A stretch of 45,128 nucleotides of DNA, taken from Candidatus Bathyarchaeota archaeon. Lineage in GTDB: Archaea > Thermoproteota > Bathyarchaeia > Bathyarchaeales > Bathyarchaeaceae. Positions 42,915-45,128 of this stretch are shown here, one piece after another. The notes under the pieces were generated by a model, which saw only the letters and a list, made by a program, of their open reading frames with translations, was not told the origin of the DNA and searched no databases. Positions within the stretch are counted from its first letter, which is position 1. Every line of letters begins with the position of its first letter. The DNA lies in the NCBI GenBank assembly GCA_020348865.1, contig CP070754.1, positions 160,780 to 205,907 of the forward strand, written 5' to 3'. Both the position numbers and the translations under genes were made by a program.

Positions 42915-44075
42915 GTGAGTGCATCTCAAGAACTTGAAAAAGCGGCAAAGAGCTATGCGGTTGAAGCAATTCGCCTTGATAAACAGGGTTCAAAAGGAAT
43001 GGCCATTACCATGTACCAGAAGGCCATTGAAACCCTTCTGAAACTTGCTCAGCTATACCCTGACTACAACCTGAACAAAGTTTACATTCAGCGGGCAATG
43101 GCGTATCAGGAAAGGGTGGGGACGCTGCAAGGTGTTGGGCCTGTTGAGCCCCGGACGGAACAGGCACCAGGCGTAGCAGCAACACCCTCATCGAAGGAGA
43201 AAGCAGGCTACGATGAGCTTGTGCTCAAAGACCGGCTTGATGTTAGGTGGAGTCAAGTTGTTGGCCTAGATACTGCAAAGAAAGCCATCAAAGAAGCAAT
43301 TGTCTATCCTGTTCAGAGACCTGACTTGTTTCCAATAGGTTGGCCAAGAGGAATCCTTCTATTCGGTCCGCCTGGATGTGGAAAAACGTTGTTGGCTGCA
43401 GCTGTAGCTACAGAAATTGATGCAGCATTCGTCTCGGTGGATGCTGCATCTATCATGTCAAAGTGGCTGGGCGAAGCAGAACAAAATGTCGCAAGGCTTT
43501 TTGGATCAGCCAGAAAAACGGCTAATGAAGGGCGCCCCGCAATAATTTTCATAGATGAATTAGATTCACTAATCGGGATGCATTCAAATGAGGTTGGTGG
43601 CGAGACTAGAGTACGTAATCAATTCCTTAAAGAGATGGATGGTATAGTAGACAAAGGTAAAAACCTCCATATGTATGTGATTGGAGCCACAAACAAGCCG
43701 TGGGTTCTGGATTGGCCATTCATAAGAAGATTCCAGAAACGAATCTTGGTTCCGTTGCCTGACCATTCTGCGCGTCTAGGAATGCTCAAGCTCTACTCCA
43801 CGTCTCTGAAACTGGCGACGGACATAGACACTCACGGGCTAGCTAGATTTTCTGAAGGCTTCTCTGGAAGTGACCTACGCGACGTGTGCCAATCAGCACA
43901 CCTTAAGGTTATAGGAGAGTTCTTTGAGTCGGGGAAAGCAAACGACAAACGTGCTCAGCCAAGATCAATATCTATGGATGATTTCAAGCATATACTGGAA
44001 GATAGAAAGCCAAGTGTTTCAGTAGATATGGTAGCTCAATACAACCGATGGTTTGAAGCATTCAAAGCACTCTAA
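42915..44075 (+). CDS. cdvC: CdvC, Vps4-like AAA+ ATPase
   Basis: The 386-residue protein has an N-terminal three-helix MIT domain (residues about 1-70; AIETLLKLAQLYPDY), a linker rich in Pro, Ala and Thr, and an AAA+ domain with Walker A (GPPGCGKT, about 150-157), Walker B (IIFIDELDSLI, about 209-219) and a second region of homology near FIRRFQKRILVPLP. This is Vps4, which takes apart CdvB polymers during division. The start is a GTG at 42915. It is the last gene of the cluster. Confidence 0.93.
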   Translation: MSASQELEKAAKSYAVEAIRLDKQGSKGMAITMYQKAIETLLKLAQLYPDYNLNKVYIQRAMAYQERVGTLQGVGPVEPRTEQAPGVAATPSSKEKAGYDELVLKDRLDVRWSQVVGLDTAKKAIKEAIVYPVQRPDLFPIGWPRGILLFGPPGCGKTLLAAAVATEIDAAFVSVDAASIMSKWLGEAEQNVARLFGSARKTANEGRPAIIFIDELDSLIGMHSNEVGGETRVRNQFLKEMDGIVDKGKNLHMYVIGATNKPWVLDWPFIRRFQKRILVPLPDHSARLGMLKLYSTSLKLATDIDTHGLARFSEGFSGSDLRDVCQSAHLKVIGEFFESGKANDKRAQPRSISMDDFKHILEDRKPSVSVDMVAQYNRWFEAFKAL

Positions 44076-44178
44076 ACTTGTGAGGCCATTGGACAGGTTT
44101 GGAGCGACGTCGTTTCTCCCCTTATATGCTGGAAAAACTCTCCTTTCTCTTCAGCATACCGCTCTGAGCCCCAAAAAA

Positions 44179-44196
44179 GGCCACAACAAGTTGGCC
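44179..44196. terminator. Hairpin between cdvC and ubiX
   Basis: A 5-bp inverted repeat (GGCCA, CAACAAGT, TGGCC) lies in the convergent gap between cdvC and ubiX, followed by a T-rich tract at about 44230-44238 on the plus strand. It may help to terminate cdv transcripts. Confidence 0.35.
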
Positions 44197-44280
44197 CCGC
44201 CTTGAAGCCTCTCAGCAACCTAGGGTCAACTTTTTTTTCCGTTCCGGTGCGAGGTTATTTAGAGTTGAAGCTATGACCAA

Positions 44281-44847
44281 CTAGCTTTCTTGCCATCTTT
44301 TGACGAGTGAATGCTCTATTTCCAGACGGTCTAGAACCTTTCCTACAACAAAATTTACGAGGTCGTCTATGCCTTGGGGTTTATGATAGTATGCAGGCAT
44401 CGCTGGGATGATTGTGACGTTTTGCTCCGCAAGTTTCAACATGTTGCGTAAGTGAATTGTACTCAAAGGGGTCTCACGAGGTACAATAATCAGTCTCCGT
44501 TCTTCCTTAAGCGTAACGTCTGCGGTTCTTAGGATAATGTTATCCGAGTATCCGTGGACAATTCCGGCGAGTGTTTTCATGCTGCATGGAATGATTACCA
44601 TCCCGTCCGATTTGAATGACCCACTCACCATTGGGGCGCTCCAATCATCCATGTCATAGACATGATTTGCAAGTCTTTTCAAGTCATTCATGGATGTTTC
44701 GAGTTCATGTTCAATCACCTTTTCTGCAGCCTTGCTGATTATCAAGTGGGTTTCAACGTTCTTGCTCTGCAACACTTGTAGCAGGCGTTCGCCATAAATG
44801 ACTCCACTGGCGCCGGTTATGGCGACTACCAATCGCACGTTGTCCAC
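44281..44847 (-). CDS. ubiX: UbiX-type flavin prenyltransferase
   Basis: The 188-residue protein starts with the ITGASGVIYGERLLQ loop that binds FMN and has PCSMKTLAGIVHGYSDN and RRLIIVPRETPLSTIHLRNM, all typical of UbiX/Pad1. It makes prenyl-FMN for a UbiD-type decarboxylase, which is not in the window. The start is a GTG placed 3 nt after the stop of the ftr gene, so both are in one operon. Confidence 0.92.
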   Translation of the reverse strand: MDNVRLVVAITGASGVIYGERLLQVLQSKNVETHLIISKAAEKVIEHELETSMNDLKRLANHVYDMDDWSAPMVSGSFKSDGMVIIPCSMKTLAGIVHGYSDNIILRTADVTLKEERRLIIVPRETPLSTIHLRNMLKLAEQNVTIIPAMPAYYHKPQGIDDLVNFVVGKVLDRLEIEHSLVKRWQES

Positions 44848-44850
44848 CAG

Positions 44851-45128
44851 TTACAGGAGCTGTATTGCTTCTTTGAGGTGAGCTCGGAAAGGACCTAGTT
44901 TGCCTCCATAGTTGCCAGCAGATATCTTGACGACTCCGGGGACGTTCACTGCAGCTTTTATTCCTTCAGCCATCGCTTTCTTAACGGAATCGAATTTCAA
45001 ACCGTTTATCACAATCTCGTAAATGCTGTCAACGTTGTCTGGAACTTGCGAGTCGGGCACGATTCTCTTTACTGTTGGGCAGAGTGGGTGATTAGTGGAC
45101 GCTTTTAGTTTGTATTTTAGTGAACCAG
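44851..45128 (-). CDS. ftr: Ftr, C-terminal part (cut by the window edge)
   Basis: Read from the right edge, the frame is open throughout and contains STNHPLCPTVK, VPDNVDSIYEIVINGL and VVKISAGNYGGKLGPF, all hallmarks of the C-terminal half of formylmethanofuran:tetrahydromethanopterin formyltransferase. It transfers a formyl group in the archaeal one-carbon pathway. A GTG at 45060 is internal and not the gene start. The gene begins outside the window. Its presence indicates an H4MPT-type pathway, as in Bathyarchaeia or methanogens. Confidence 0.88.
   Translation of the reverse strand, partial: GSLKYKLKASTNHPLCPTVKRIVPDSQVPDNVDSIYEIVINGLKFDSVKKAMAEGIKAAVNVPGVVKISAGNYGGKLGPFRAHLKEAIQLL

Noticed and set aside
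1-45128. Pyrrolysine recoding of TAG as the explanation of all interrupted genes
   Set aside because: TAG ends several intact genes here (for example at 1443, 11447 and 22947), one interruption is TAA, and no pyl genes are in the window.
1-45128. CRISPR arrays, insertion sequences or rRNA genes
   Set aside because: No regularly spaced repeats, no transposase-like frames and no rRNA-like segments were seen on either strand.

Overview
The window looks like a piece of a mesophilic or moderately thermophilic archaeal genome of the TACK group, most likely Bathyarchaeia (MCG) or a close relative. The evidence is a Cdv (ESCRT-type) cell-division cluster with a PRC-barrel CdvA, archaeal MCM, GINS, Orc1/Cdc6, Hel308 and Lhr genes, a tetrahydromethanopterin-linked formyltransferase (Ftr) cut by the right edge, archaeal type IV pilins with class III signal peptides, TATA-type promoters, and many TTG/GTG starts behind clear Shine-Dalgarno sequences. 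The lineage is an inference from gene content.

Layout. 1-6.0 kb: a MoxR-like ATPase that appears frameshifted, a small helical protein, a large Ig-like surface protein interrupted by an in-frame TAG, two proteins of unknown function and a TrmB-family regulator. 6.1-16.0 kb: a type IV filament locus with a pilin, several single-helix pilin-like secreted proteins, the assembly ATPase, the TadC/ArlJ-like platform protein, a second pilin and a PibD-like prepilin peptidase. A CBS-domain gene sits inside it on the other strand and shares a 24-nt promoter element with the first pilin gene. 16.1-22.9 kb: DUF2095-like protein, a large membrane protein with a cytoplasmic coiled coil, ferredoxin, an HDAC-like deacylase, an AsnB-like protein without the usual N-terminal cysteine, and adenylosuccinate lyase. 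22.9-28.0 kb: Hel308, then a LamG protein and an ICMT-like methyltransferase bounded by three related direct repeats, then a nitroreductase.

28.1-37.1 kb is rich in replication genes: MCM and GINS in one operon, a molybdopterin run moaC-moaB-moaA followed by an HtrA protease, orc1/cdc6 with a small winged-helix gene, a UPF0282 metallo-hydrolase gene and a tRNA-Gly(CCC) with a 22-nt insertion in its D-loop. 37.1-45.1 kb: the Lhr helicase, a small membrane protein, a four-gene division cluster (CdvB paralogue, CdvA, CdvB, CdvC), then UbiX and the C-terminal end of Ftr.

Two patterns cut across the window. First, three otherwise well-conserved or continuous reading frames carry in-frame stop codons (surface protein, moaA twice, UPF0282), and one more looks frameshifted. 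Second, three genes have family-conserved or paralogue-like N-termini that can only be reached from near-cognate codons (CTG for MCM, ACG for UPF0282, ACG for a pilus-locus gene), two of them behind strong Shine-Dalgarno sequences. These could be real biology (decay, unusual initiation) or base errors in the source sequence; read-level data would decide.
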